DNA from: Methylotetracoccus sp.
GTDB taxonomy: Bacteria; Pseudomonadota; Gammaproteobacteria; Methylococcales; Methylococcaceae
Length of the DNA stretch: 7,104 nt
Direction: 5' to 3'
Assembly (NCBI GenBank): GCA_025458755.1
Contig: JALORT010000104.1
Location: 1 to 7,104 of the forward strand
Shown: one piece after another, positions 1-6,945 of the stretch
Layout of the letters: the number at the start of each line of letters is the position of its first letter
How positions within the stretch are numbered: position 1 is the stretch's first letter
Program-made: the position numbers and the translations under genes
Notes under the pieces: generated by a model
The model's database searches: none
Told to the model about the DNA's origin: nothing
The model's input: the letters and a program-made list of their open reading frames with translations, nothing else

Positions 1-62
1 GACTGACTGAGCCTCTTGCAATGCGTGACTGAGGCGGATCACGTGGCCTGACAGCCAAATCC

Positions 63-84
63 CGCGTGGAGCGTCATTCACGCG
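63..84 (+). other. Small inverted repeat upstream of queA
   Basis: CGCGTG (63-68) and CACGCG (79-84) are perfect inverted copies. The stem extends to 8 bp if a G/T wobble (69/78) and an A-T pair (70/77) are counted, leaving a 6-nt loop. No T tract follows on the plus strand, so it is not a typical intrinsic terminator. It could be a leader hairpin of the queA transcript, a protein-binding palindrome, or chance in GC-rich DNA. The remainder of bases 1-132 shows only a GACTGA word three times (1-6, 5-10, 27-32) and no convincing promoter or gene. Confidence 0.3.
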
Positions 85-132
85 TGTTCAACGTTACTGC
101 ATCGGGCTGTCGAACTTGCTACCATGCGGCCG

Positions 133-1179
133 ATGCAGCGAAGCGATCTTCATTATGAAGTCCCTGCGGAACTGATCGCACAGGAGCCCCTCCCGGACCG
201 CAGTGCCAGCCGTCTTCTGTTTCTTGACGCCGCCAGCGGCCGCATCGAGGATCTTCGCTTTCGCGATCTGCCCCACCTATTGGACACGGGCGACCTCCTG
301 GTTTTCAACGACACGCGGGTCATTCGGGCCAGGCTGTTCGGTCAGAAGGAATCTGGCGGCAAAGTCGAGTTGCTGATCGAGCGTATGCTGTCGGAGACCG
401 AGGCGCTGGCCCATGTCCGCGCGAGCAGAGCGCCGGGCGCAGGGACGGTGATCCGCCTCGAACGCGATTTTCGGGTCCGGGTCGGCGGGCGCGACGAGGA
501 TCTGTTTCGGGTTGAGTTCCTGAATGGCGCGAGAATCCACGAAGTTCTGGAACTGGTTGGCCATGTCCCGCTGCCGCCCTATATTGATCGCGCCGACAAC
601 AACAACGATCAGGGGCGTTATCAAACCCTGTTCGGACGGAAGCCGGGTGCCGTTGCCGCACCGACTGCCGGGCTGCATTTCGACGCTGCGGTCCTCGAGC
701 AGCTCGAGCAGCGACGGATTGAACGGACATTCATCACGCTGCACGTCGGCAGCGGCACGTTTCAGCCGCTGCGGGCGGAGCGGTTGTCAGAACACCGGAT
801 GCACGCGGAGTATTGCGAAGTGGATGACACCGCGGTGGAGCAGATCAGGTCCGCGAAGGCTCGGGGTCATCGCGTTGTCGCCGTGGGAACCACCGCAGTG
901 CGAAGTCTGGAGACCGCGGCGTTGGCGGGCAAGATCGCTCCGTTTCGCGGCGACACCCGGTTGTTCATTCAGCCGGGCTTTCAGTTCCATTGCGTCGATG
1001 CCATGCTGACCAATTTCCACCTGCCGGAATCCACGCTTCTCGCGTTGGTGTGCGCGTTTGCGGGCTATGAAACCACGATGGCGGCTTACCGTCATGCCGT
1101 CTCCCGCCGTTACCGATTTTTCAGTTATGGCGATGCGATGCTGGTCACAAACCGCTCCCCCGGCGGCTATGGGCGGTAG
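133..1179 (+). CDS. queA: S-adenosylmethionine:tRNA ribosyltransferase-isomerase QueA
   Basis: QueA transfers and isomerises the ribosyl group of S-adenosylmethionine onto 7-aminomethyl-7-deazaguanine at the wobble position of GUN-anticodon tRNAs, giving epoxyqueuosine; it is a cytosolic enzyme. With the start at 133 the protein has 348 residues, close to the roughly 350 usual for the family. Conserved blocks seen in order are VFNDTRV (57-63), GKVELL (76-81), AAPTAGLHF (175-183), LHVGSGTFQPL (203-213), VGTTAVRSLE (251-260), NFHLPESTLL (294-303) and FFSYGDAML (329-337). An in-frame ATG at 124 would add three residues (MRP); I prefer 133 because family members begin at about the DxxYExP segment, but neither start has a clear ribosome binding site. 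It is first in a tight four-gene cluster, and no tgt gene follows. Identification is firm; only the start is uncertain. Confidence 0.97.
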   Translation: MQRSDLHYEVPAELIAQEPLPDRSASRLLFLDAASGRIEDLRFRDLPHLLDTGDLLVFNDTRVIRARLFGQKESGGKVELLIERMLSETEALAHVRASRAPGAGTVIRLERDFRVRVGGRDEDLFRVEFLNGARIHEVLELVGHVPLPPYIDRADNNNDQGRYQTLFGRKPGAVAAPTAGLHFDAAVLEQLEQRRIERTFITLHVGSGTFQPLRAERLSEHRMHAEYCEVDDTAVEQIRSAKARGHRVVAVGTTAVRSLETAALAGKIAPFRGDTRLFIQPGFQFHCVDAMLTNFHLPESTLLALVCAFAGYETTMAAYRHAVSRRYRFFSYGDAMLVTNRSPGGYGR

Positions 1180-1184
1180 TCGGC

Positions 1185-2273
1185 ATGGCGATCAGGTCTT
1201 CTGAAGCACTCAGGCAATTCAGTCCGGTCCGCATCGCGCTTCCGATGGCGGTGGGGCTGGCCATGGTCGGCTATCTGTTGTACGCCGAGTGGGTCAAGAG
1301 TGGTTTGAGTTGGTCGGAAGTCGAAGAGCGTCTGGTCTGGACGCCTCGTGCGTTTGCCTATCTGACCCTGGCATTGTCGATGGTGCCGGTGCGCGAATTC
1401 GGCTACATCTGGCAGCTGCGCCTGTTGACTGATCGCCGTTTGTCGTGGACGGCTTGTTTTCAAGTTGTCGTGCTGTGGAATTTTTCCGCCGCGGTTTCGC
1501 CTTCGATTGTCGGCGGAACGGCGGTGGCGGTCTTCATGTTATTGAAGGAAGGGCTCAGTGTCGGGCGAACGACGACGATCGTCTTTACGACGATTTTTCT
1601 CGACCAGTTTTTCTACACGACAATTCCGCTCTCGGTGAGCTTTCTGGTGCCGCAGGACGACATTTTCGCTCCGCTCCATTCGATCAAGGCGGAATGGGTG
1701 GGAACGAGCGTGGTTGCGGCCTTTTGGAGCGCATGGGGTGGGCTACTGGCCTACGTGGTGTTCTTGATTGCTGCACTGTTCGTCGCGCCGGGCTGGATTC
1801 ATTGGTGGCTCGATAAGTTTCTCGGGTTGCCGTGGATGAGCCGCTGGCGTGAACGCGGTTTGCACATGTCCGAGGACCTGCTGACCGCATCGCGTGATCT
1901 GCGGCGTCGGCCAGTGCGGTTCTGGCTCGCGGTGTGGGCGGCGACTTCGCTCGCGTGGTTCGGCCGCTACTGGATTTTGAACGCGGTGCTGGGTGCCTAC
2001 TCTCCGGTCCCGATGGGCTTTTACGACTACGTGCTGGCATCGGGGCGGCAGGCGGTATTATGGGTGTTGATGGTGATTTCGCCGACGCCCGGCAGCGCGG
2101 GAATCGCTGAACTCGGGTTTTCGTGGCTGTTTCGCGATCTGGTCCCGGTCGGCATGGCGTTGACGCTCGCGGTGGTTTGGCGGTTGTTGGCTTATTATCC
2201 GTACCTGATCGTGGGTGTTCCTGTGATGACCCGCTGGATCAAACGCGTTTACGGCCGCGATGTGCGGGATTAG
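1185..2273 (+). CDS. LPG-synthase-TM / YbhN (UPF0104) family membrane protein
   Basis: A 362-residue multi-pass inner-membrane protein. About seven or eight hydrophobic segments are visible, roughly at residues 16-34, 55-75, 90-118, 130-155, 172-200, 246-268, 285-300 and 322-347. The family pattern appears as SPSIVGGTAVAVFML (105-119) and as ISPTPGSAGIAELGF (298-312), followed by RLLAYYPYLIVG (333-344). These resemble the membrane half of MprF (lysylphosphatidylglycerol synthase/flippase), but the C-terminal aminoacyl-transferase domain is absent; the protein ends in a short basic tail. By family knowledge it may move or bind a lipid or polyprenyl-linked substrate, but the substrate cannot be read from the sequence. 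The ATG lies 5 nt after the queA stop, and the HIT gene follows after 13 nt, so translation is probably coupled. The family call is solid; the function is open. Confidence 0.85.
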   Translation: MAIRSSEALRQFSPVRIALPMAVGLAMVGYLLYAEWVKSGLSWSEVEERLVWTPRAFAYLTLALSMVPVREFGYIWQLRLLTDRRLSWTACFQVVVLWNFSAAVSPSIVGGTAVAVFMLLKEGLSVGRTTTIVFTTIFLDQFFYTTIPLSVSFLVPQDDIFAPLHSIKAEWVGTSVVAAFWSAWGGLLAYVVFLIAALFVAPGWIHWWLDKFLGLPWMSRWRERGLHMSEDLLTASRDLRRRPVRFWLAVWAATSLAWFGRYWILNAVLGAYSPVPMGFYDYVLASGRQAVLWVLMVISPTPGSAGIAELGFSWLFRDLVPVGMALTLAVVWRLLAYYPYLIVGVPVMTRWIKRVYGRDVRD

Positions 2274-2286
2274 CTGACGAGCGGGC

Positions 2287-2718
2287 ATGTTCGAACTCGA
2301 TCGCCGTCTGCAAGAAGACTGCCTTGATCTCGGCGGGCTCGAACTCTGTCGTCTCTTATTGATGAACGACCGGACCTATCCTTGGTTCATCCTGGTCCCG
2401 GAGCGGCCCGGCATCACCGAGATCTATCACTTGCCCGACCGCGATCAGTGGCAGCTGCTTCGCGAATCGTCGGCGCTGGCCCGCGCGATGGCCATGGAGT
2501 TCAACCCCGACAAGCTGAATATCGCCGCTATTGGCAACCTTGTGCCGCAGCTCCATATGCATCACATCGCACGGCGAAGCAGCGATCCCGCGTGGCCCGG
2601 GGTCGTGTGGGGCGGTCCGCGGGGTGCCCCGTACGAATGCACTGAAGTCGAATGGATCAGGGTCCGTATCGGCGATCAGCTTGAGCGGTTTCTGCGGACG
2701 GGGCCGAGCGGCGGCTGA
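2287..2718 (+). CDS. HIT domain protein (putative nucleotide hydrolase/transferase)
   Basis: A 143-residue single-domain cytosolic protein of the histidine-triad superfamily, whose members hydrolyse or transfer nucleotides such as ApnA or AMP-amines through a covalent nucleotidyl-histidine. The N-terminal part carries LCRLLLMNDRTYPWFILVP (20-38), typical of the proteobacterial COG0537-like subfamily. The active-site strand reads VPQLHMHHIARR (86-97). Aligned to HxHxHxx, it gives Q88-x-H90-x-H92, so the middle catalytic His is present while the first triad position is Gln; as far as I recall, Q is usual in this subfamily. PAWPGVVWG (101-109) completes its C-terminal signature. The gene starts 13 nt after the membrane-protein gene and its TGA overlaps the next ATG by one base. 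The physiological substrate is unknown. Confidence 0.92.
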   Translation: MFELDRRLQEDCLDLGGLELCRLLLMNDRTYPWFILVPERPGITEIYHLPDRDQWQLLRESSALARAMAMEFNPDKLNIAAIGNLVPQLHMHHIARRSSDPAWPGVVWGGPRGAPYECTEVEWIRVRIGDQLERFLRTGPSGG

Positions 2719-2999
2719 TGAGGTGTCGCAGCGGCTGCGGCGCGTGCTGCATCGCCCTCTCGATCACCACGCCTTTGCCCGGTATGCCTGAAGGCAAGCC
2801 GGCCGGCGTGCGCTGCGTGCAGCTCACGCACGACTTGCGTTGCGCAATCTTCGGCCGCCCGGAACGCCCCTCCTGCTGTGCAGGGCTGCGGCCGGCAGAA
2901 GAAATGTGCGGAACAGACCGAGATCAGGCCCTGGTTTATCTGGCCTGGTTGGAAGAGGCAACCCGGCCCGATGAGGCGTACACCGTGAACGTTCGATGA
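2718..2999 (+). CDS. YkgJ-family cysteine cluster protein
   Basis: A 93-residue protein with nine cysteines (3, 7, 10, 11, 33, 42, 53, 54, 64). It opens with CRSGCGACC, that is C-x3-C-x2-CC, followed by SITTPLPGMPEGKPAG (15-30), RCVQL, RCAIF, RPSCCAGL and EEMCG. This is the pattern of the E. coli YkgJ / UPF0153 zinc- or iron-binding cluster family and is full length for that subgroup. The cysteines probably bind a metal ion or Fe-S centre; the biochemical role is not established. There is no signal peptide or membrane segment. Its ATG overlaps the TGA of the HIT gene (TGATG arrangement, 1 nt), which strongly suggests translational coupling. It ends the plus-strand cluster and converges on the ATPase gene, leaving a 51-nt gap. 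Confidence 0.92.
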   Translation: MRCRSGCGACCIALSITTPLPGMPEGKPAGVRCVQLTHDLRCAIFGRPERPSCCAGLRPAEEMCGTDRDQALVYLAWLEEATRPDEAYTVNVR

Positions 3000-3050
3000 T
3001 GGGGGTGAGTTGACCATTCAGGGGACCCGGCGAGTACGATGTCACCGTCG

Positions 3051-3926
3051 TCAAGTTCCGCCGAGTCGGGTCCGGCCGCTCCAATCGCGGGCGAATTGCC
3101 AGGCGACCCGGCCGCTGCGCGAGCCGCGCTGCAGCGCCCACCGCAACGCTTCGGCGCGCAGCCGTTCACTGTCAGTCTGCGGTGCCTGCAGTCGTTCCAA
3201 CCAGTGCTGCACCAGAATCAGGTATTCGTCCTGGGTGAACGGGTGGAAGGGGATCCAGAGGCCGAAGCGCTCCGACAACGAAATCTTTTCTTCGACCGCT
3301 TCGCCGTGATGAATCTCGCCGTCGAAATTACGGGCGTCGAGATTCTCGCGCAGGTACTCCGGCATCAAATGGCGGCGGTTGGACGTCGCGTAGATCAGCA
3401 CATTGCCGCTCAGCACGCTCAGCGAACCGTCCAGCACAGCCTTCAGTGTCTTGTAGCTGGGGTCTTCAGATTCGAACGAAAGATCGTCAGAAAACAGAAT
3501 GAATTTTTCCGGTCGATCCGAGACGAGGTCCAGAATCTCCGGCAGTTGGACCAGATGGGCCTTGTCCACCTCGATCAGCCGCAAGCCCCGGCCTGCATAG
3601 TCGTGCAGCAGGGCCTTCACCAGCGAGGACTTGCCCGTTCCGCGGGAGCCCCAGAGCAGCGCATTGTTCGCGGGAAGTCCATGCAGAAACTGCCGGGTAT
3701 TCCGTTCCAGCTCGGCCTTCTGCCGGTCAACACAGCGGAGGTCCGCCAACGCGATGCGGTGGAGTTGCTTCACCGGTTTGATCGGCGGGGTGTGTTCGAT
3801 GCCCAGCCAGCGGAACGCGGCGGCGCCGTCCCACGGGATGGCGCCGGGTTCGCGCGGGACGAGGCGATCGATCCGATCCAGCACCCGTTCCGCGTGGTCG
3901 AACAGCGAGGCGATTCGTTTGAACAT
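3051..3926 (-). CDS. DUF815-type AAA+ ATPase
   Basis: A 291-residue P-loop ATPase of the DUF815 family. Residues 1-85 are a helical N-terminal region with VDRQKAELERNTRQFL just before the nucleotide-binding core. Walker A is GSRGTGKSS (93-101). Walker B is FILFSDDLSF (142-151), with two aspartates where many AAA+ proteins have DE. Sensor 1 is LIYATSNRRH (177-186), followed by the family block GEAVEEKISLSERFGLWI (208-225). SGRVAWQF (271-278) could supply the sensor-2 arginine, R273. The family is widespread in bacteria without an assigned function; its core resembles DnaA/DnaC-like and ClpX-like AAA+ modules. The gene lies 59 nt behind ettA on the same strand, with a probable terminator between them, so it may depend on read-through or on its own unseen promoter. 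No clear Shine-Dalgarno precedes the ATG at 3926. Confidence 0.92.
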   Translation of the reverse strand: MFKRIASLFDHAERVLDRIDRLVPREPGAIPWDGAAAFRWLGIEHTPPIKPVKQLHRIALADLRCVDRQKAELERNTRQFLHGLPANNALLWGSRGTGKSSLVKALLHDYAGRGLRLIEVDKAHLVQLPEILDLVSDRPEKFILFSDDLSFESEDPSYKTLKAVLDGSLSVLSGNVLIYATSNRRHLMPEYLRENLDARNFDGEIHHGEAVEEKISLSERFGLWIPFHPFTQDEYLILVQHWLERLQAPQTDSERLRAEALRWALQRGSRSGRVAWQFARDWSGRTRLGGT

Positions 3927-3946
3927 GCGGTACAGGATCTATCGAT

Positions 3947-3980
3947 GGAAACAAGGTCGGCGGTATCGGTCCGCCGGCCC
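3947..3980 (-). terminator. Probable intrinsic terminator of ettA
   Basis: On the minus strand, 6 nt after the ettA stop, the sequence forms a 9-bp stem GGCCGGCGG / CCGCCGACC (3979-3971 and 3963-3955) with one C/A mismatch and a 7-nt loop. It is followed at once by the T-rich run TTGTTTCC (3954-3947). This is the layout of a Rho-independent terminator, although the T tract is interrupted and short. It would end or weaken ettA transcription before the ATPase gene. The T tail lies on the minus-strand side only, so it is not expected to work for plus-strand transcripts. Confidence 0.6.
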
Positions 3981-3985
3981 TAAAG

Positions 3986-5650
3986 TCAGGAGATTTTCTT
4001 GAACTTGATCCGATGGGGCGTATCCGCATCGTCCCCGAGGCGGCGTTTGCGGTCGGCTTCGTAGTCGGCGAAATTGCCTTCGAACCAAACCACTTTGCTG
4101 TCGCCTTCGAAAGCCAGAATGTGCGTCGCAATGCGGTCCAAAAACCAGCGATCATGCGAAATCACCACGGCGCAGCCGGGAAAAGCCAACAGCGCCTCTT
4201 CGAGCGCGCGCAGCGTTTCCACATCGAGGTCGTTGGTGGGTTCGTCGAGCAACAGGAGATTACCGCCGCTTTTCAGCAGCTTGGCGAGGTGCACCCGGTT
4301 GCGCTCGCCTCCGGATAAGTCACCGATCCGCTTCTGTTGATCGGGGCCTTTGAAATTGAAGCGCCCGACGTAAGAACGGGACGGCGTCTGGTAGGTGCCC
4401 ACGGTGACCATGTCGAGGCCGTCCGAAATTTCCTCCCAGACGTTCTTGTTGTCGTTCAGATGATCGCGCAGCTGATCGACGTGGCCAATCTTGACGGTCT
4501 CGCCGATCCGGATGGTTCCCTTATCGGGCGTTTCGGTGCCGGCAATCATGCGGAACAGGGTGGTCTTGCCGGCGCCGTTCGGTCCGATGATGCCGACGAT
4601 GCCGCCCGGCGGCAGGCGAAAGCTGAGGTCCTCGACCAGTACCCGGTCGCCGAACGCCTTGTACAGTCCCTCAACTTCGACCACGACCGATCCGAGGCGC
4701 GGCCCCGGCGGGATGTAGATCTCCTGCGTCTCGTTGCGCTGCTGAATTTCAGCCGAGGCGAGTTCCTCGAAGCGCGCCAGCCGCGCCTTGCTCTTCGCGT
4801 GGCGGCCCTTGGCATTGGAACGTACCCATTCCAGCTCCGACTTCATCGCTTTCATCCGGGCGCTTTCCTGTTTTTCCTCCTGTTCCAGACGCTTTTCTTT
4901 TTGATCCAGCCAGGACGAGTAGTTGCCTTCCCAAGGAATACCGCGGCCGCGATCGAGTTCCAGAATCCAGCCTGCCACATTATCGAGGAAGTAACGATCA
5001 TGGGTGACGGCGATCACCGTGCCTGGATAATCATGCAGAAACCGCTCCAGCCAGGCGATCGACTCGGCGTCGAGGTGGTTGGTCGGTTCATCCAGTAACA
5101 GCATATCGGGATTCGACAGCAGCAGCTGGCACAGTGCAACGCGGCGACGCTCACCTCCGGAGAGTGTGGTGACATCGGCATCCCAATCCGGAATCCGGAG
5201 GGCGTCCGCAGCGATCTCGAGTTTCCGGTCCAGCTCCCAGGCCCCGGCAGCGTCGATCTTCTCCTGCAAGTCGGCCTGTTCGGCCAGCAAGGTATCGAAA
5301 TCGGCATCCGGTTCGGCAAAGGCATGGCTGATCTCGTTGAAACGATCCAGCAGTGCCTTGGTCTCCGCCACCGCCTTCTCGACATTGCCGCGCACCGTTT
5401 TTTGGGGATCCAGCTGGGGTTCCTGGGGCAGAAATCCGATGCGGGTGCCCGGCTGCGGTCTGGCTTCGCCGTCGAAATCCGGATCGATGCCGGCCATAAT
5501 CCGCAGCAGCGAGGATTTTCCGGAACCGTTCAGGCCCAACACGCCGATCTTGGCGCCGGGGAAAAATGAAAGGGAGATGTCCTGCAGGATGAACCGTTTC
5601 GGCGGTACCATCTTGGTGACACGATTCATCGTGTAGATATATTGGGCCAT
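3986..5650 (-). CDS. ettA: Energy-dependent translational throttle protein EttA (ABC-F ATPase)
   Basis: EttA binds the ribosomal E site and, depending on the ADP/ATP ratio, restrains or permits formation of the first peptide bonds. The 554-residue protein is a tandem ABC ATPase without membrane segments. Domain 1 has Walker [10 protein letters not shown] (39-47), signature LSGGERRR (163-170), Walker [13 protein letters not shown] (183-194, catalytic E188) and switch H217. The charged linker/P-site-tRNA-interaction motif spans about 242-320 and contains [17 protein letters not shown] (281-297). Domain 2 has GPNGAGKTT (356-364), LSGGERNR (445-452), [12 protein letters not shown] (465-476, E470) and H499. 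I chose the ATG at 5650 because it gives [11 protein letters not shown], matching the E. coli EttA start; a TTG at 5677 would add nine unconserved residues. It is divergent from the GNAT gene and upstream of the ATPase gene, with a terminator-like hairpin after its stop. No degenerate motif is seen. Confidence 0.97.
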   Translation of the reverse strand: MAQYIYTMNRVTKMVPPKRFILQDISLSFFPGAKIGVLGLNGSGKSSLLRIMAGIDPDFDGEARPQPGTRIGFLPQEPQLDPQKTVRGNVEKAVAETKALLDRFNEISHAFAEPDADFDTLLAEQADLQEKIDAAGAWELDRKLEIAADALRIPDWDADVTTLSGGERRRVALCQLLLSNPDMLLLDEPTNHLDAESIAWLERFLHDYPGTVIAVTHDRYFLDNVAGWILELDRGRGIPWEGNYSSWLDQKEKRLEQEEKQESARMKAMKSELEWVRSNAKGRHAKSKARLARFEELASAEIQQRNETQEIYIPPGPRLGSVVVEVEGLYKAFGDRVLVEDLSFRLPPGGIVGIIGPNGAGKTTLFRMIAGTETPDKGTIRIGETVKIGHVDQLRDHLNDNKNVWEEISDGLDMVTVGTYQTPSRSYVGRFNFKGPDQQKRIGDLSGGERNRVHLAKLLKSGGNLLLLDEPTNDLDVETLRALEEALLAFPGCAVVISHDRWFLDRIATHILAFEGDSKVVWFEGNFADYEADRKRRLGDDADTPHRIKFKKIS

Positions 5651-5685
5651 GGAATAAGGTGGGGACCGGGGTGCCAAAGCCCGCT

Positions 5686-5714
5686 ATTATTCCACGTTCG
5701 GCAGTTCCCGCGAA
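5686..5714 (-). promoter_or_regulatory. Possible sigma-70 promoter of ettA
   Basis: In the 143-nt divergent region, the minus strand reads GGAATAATAGCGG. AATAAT (5691-5686) matches the -10 consensus TATAAT at five of six positions and is a conspicuous AT-rich spot in GC-rich surroundings. A 17-nt spacer would place TTCGCG (5714-5709) at -35, only three of six matches, so the -35 element is weak. Transcription would begin about 30 nt before the ettA ATG, a normal leader length. The same bases also give TATTAT (5685-5690) on the plus strand, without a good -35, so direction is not certain. Confidence 0.3.
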
Positions 5715-5793
5715 CCGTACGAGCGTGCCGGCGATCGGCCGCGAGCAGCCTGGGAGACAACCCACCCATTCCCGTCTTTTCTCCGTTTGAGTG

Positions 5794-6945
5794 ATGAGTC
5801 TCGATCTGAATGCACGTTTGGTGAAAAGAATCGGCGATATCGAACCGGAGCACTGGAATGCCTTGTCGGACGATGCCAACCCTTTCGTTTGTCATGCATT
5901 CCTGCTGGCTCTCGAACAGCAGGGATGCCTCGGTCGCCGGGTGGGTTGGTTCCCGAGCCATTTAGTTGTCGAAGACGGGAGTGGCCGACTGATCGGCGCG
6001 ATGCCGATGTATCTGAAAGCCAACTCGTTCGGTGAGTTCGTGTTCGACTGGAGTTGGGCCGAAGCGCACGAGCGGGTTGGTTTACCCTACTATCCGAAAG
6101 CGGTCGTGGCCGCGCCGTTCACTCCTGCGAGCGGACCTCGTTTGCTGGTTGATCCGCGCGTCGATCGGCAGACCCTCGCGCCGTTGATGATCGACGCCGC
6201 GATTCGCTCCGCCGGGGCACTGAATCTCTCGTCAGTCCATTGGCTGTTCGGCAGCGACGTCGAACTCGCCTCCGCGCCGTCCTTACTGGCCCGGAAGGGA
6301 TGTCAGTTTCACTGGGAGAACCCCGGTTATCGTGATTTCAACGATTTCCTCGACACGCTCAGTGCGAAGCGCCGCAAGGAAATCAAACGAGAGCGGCGGC
6401 GCGTCGCCGAGGCCGGCGTGTCGGTTGTGCGCGTTTCGGGGCGGGAAGCAAAGGATACGGACTGGGAGCTGTTTCATCGTTTGTACCGGCGCACTTTCGC
6501 CAAGCACGGGAACTACGCGGCGCTGCGTCTCGATTTTTTTCGCGAACTGGGTCGTACCATGGGGCACCAGATGCTGCTGCTGGTCGCCAGCACCCAGGCG
6601 CGCGAGATCGGTGCCGCGCTGTTCTTCCTGGGTCGCGATACGCTGTATGGACGGTACTGGGGAGCTTTCGACGACATGCCCGCCCTGCATTTCGAGGTTT
6701 GTTACTATCAGGGCATCGACTACTGCATCGAGAAACAGCTGAAACGCTTCGAGCCGGGGGCGCAGGGGGAACACAAGGTCAGCCGCGGCTTCGACCCGCG
6801 GGCGACTTGGTCGTACCACTGGATTTCTGATCCAGGCCTGCGTGAGGCGATTGCGCGCTACCTCCGCCGTGAAGGCGCGGACCTGGAGGCGTACATGCAG
6901 CACCTGCTCGCTCACTCGGCCTATCGCGAACCCGCGCCATGCTGA
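5794..6945 (+). CDS. COG3146 family GNAT/FemAB-like acyltransferase (putative)
   Basis: A 383-residue soluble protein matching the family annotated as GNAT family N-acetyltransferase or 'peptidogalycan biosynthesis' protein (COG3146, DUF482). Conserved blocks are [13 protein letters not shown] (29-41), [21 protein letters not shown] (65-85), [13 protein letters not shown] (190-202), [20 protein letters not shown] (288-307) and [15 protein letters not shown] (319-333). The length and double-domain look fit two GNAT-type folds in tandem, as in FemABX proteins. Substrate and donor are unknown, and I see no signal peptide or membrane helix. GTG at 5791 directly precedes ATG at 5794; I use the ATG, and the choice changes one residue. 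The stop overlaps the aat start by 7 nt, so the two are probably translated together. It is transcribed divergently from ettA. Confidence 0.9.
   Translation: MSLDLNARLVKRIGDIEPEHWNALSDDANPFVCHAFLLALEQQGCLGRRVGWFPSHLVVEDGSGRLIGAMPMYLKANSFGEFVFDWSWAEAHERVGLPYYPKAVVAAPFTPASGPRLLVDPRVDRQTLAPLMIDAAIRSAGALNLSSVHWLFGSDVELASAPSLLARKGCQFHWENPGYRDFNDFLDTLSAKRRKEIKRERRRVAEAGVSVVRVSGREAKDTDWELFHRLYRRTFAKHGNYAALRLDFFRELGRTMGHQMLLLVASTQAREIGAALFFLGRDTLYGRYWGAFDDMPALHFEVCYYQGIDYCIEKQLKRFEPGAQGEHKVSRGFDPRATWSYHWISDPGLREAIARYLRREGADLEAYMQHLLAHSAYREPAPC

Noticed and set aside
1..123. Possible tRNA or promoter in the left-hand non-coding stretch
   Set aside because: No cloverleaf, T-loop motif or paired -35/-10 boxes with acceptable spacing were found. 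TTGCAA at 16-21 has no matching -10 at 16-18 nt.
694..711. Perfect tandem 9-bp repeat CTCGAGCAG x2 inside queA
   Set aside because: It encodes LEQ-LEQ in a helical stretch and keeps the frame; with two units only, it is most likely ordinary coding sequence.
277..744. A 155-codon minus-strand frame inside queA
   Set aside because: Shadow of queA in the same phase; queA is unambiguous here.
3039..3983. A 314-codon open frame on the plus strand, fully antisense to the DUF815 ATPase gene
   Set aside because: Its first codon positions lie opposite the third positions of the ATPase codons. In GC-rich genes this frame rarely meets stops, because it would need TTA, CTA or TCA sense codons. The protein shows no recognisable domain, while the opposite strand has Walker A, Walker B and family motifs.
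4337..5098. A 253-codon open frame antisense to ettA
   Set aside because: Same codon-phase shadow as above; it mirrors the ABC motifs and has no recognisable domain of its own.
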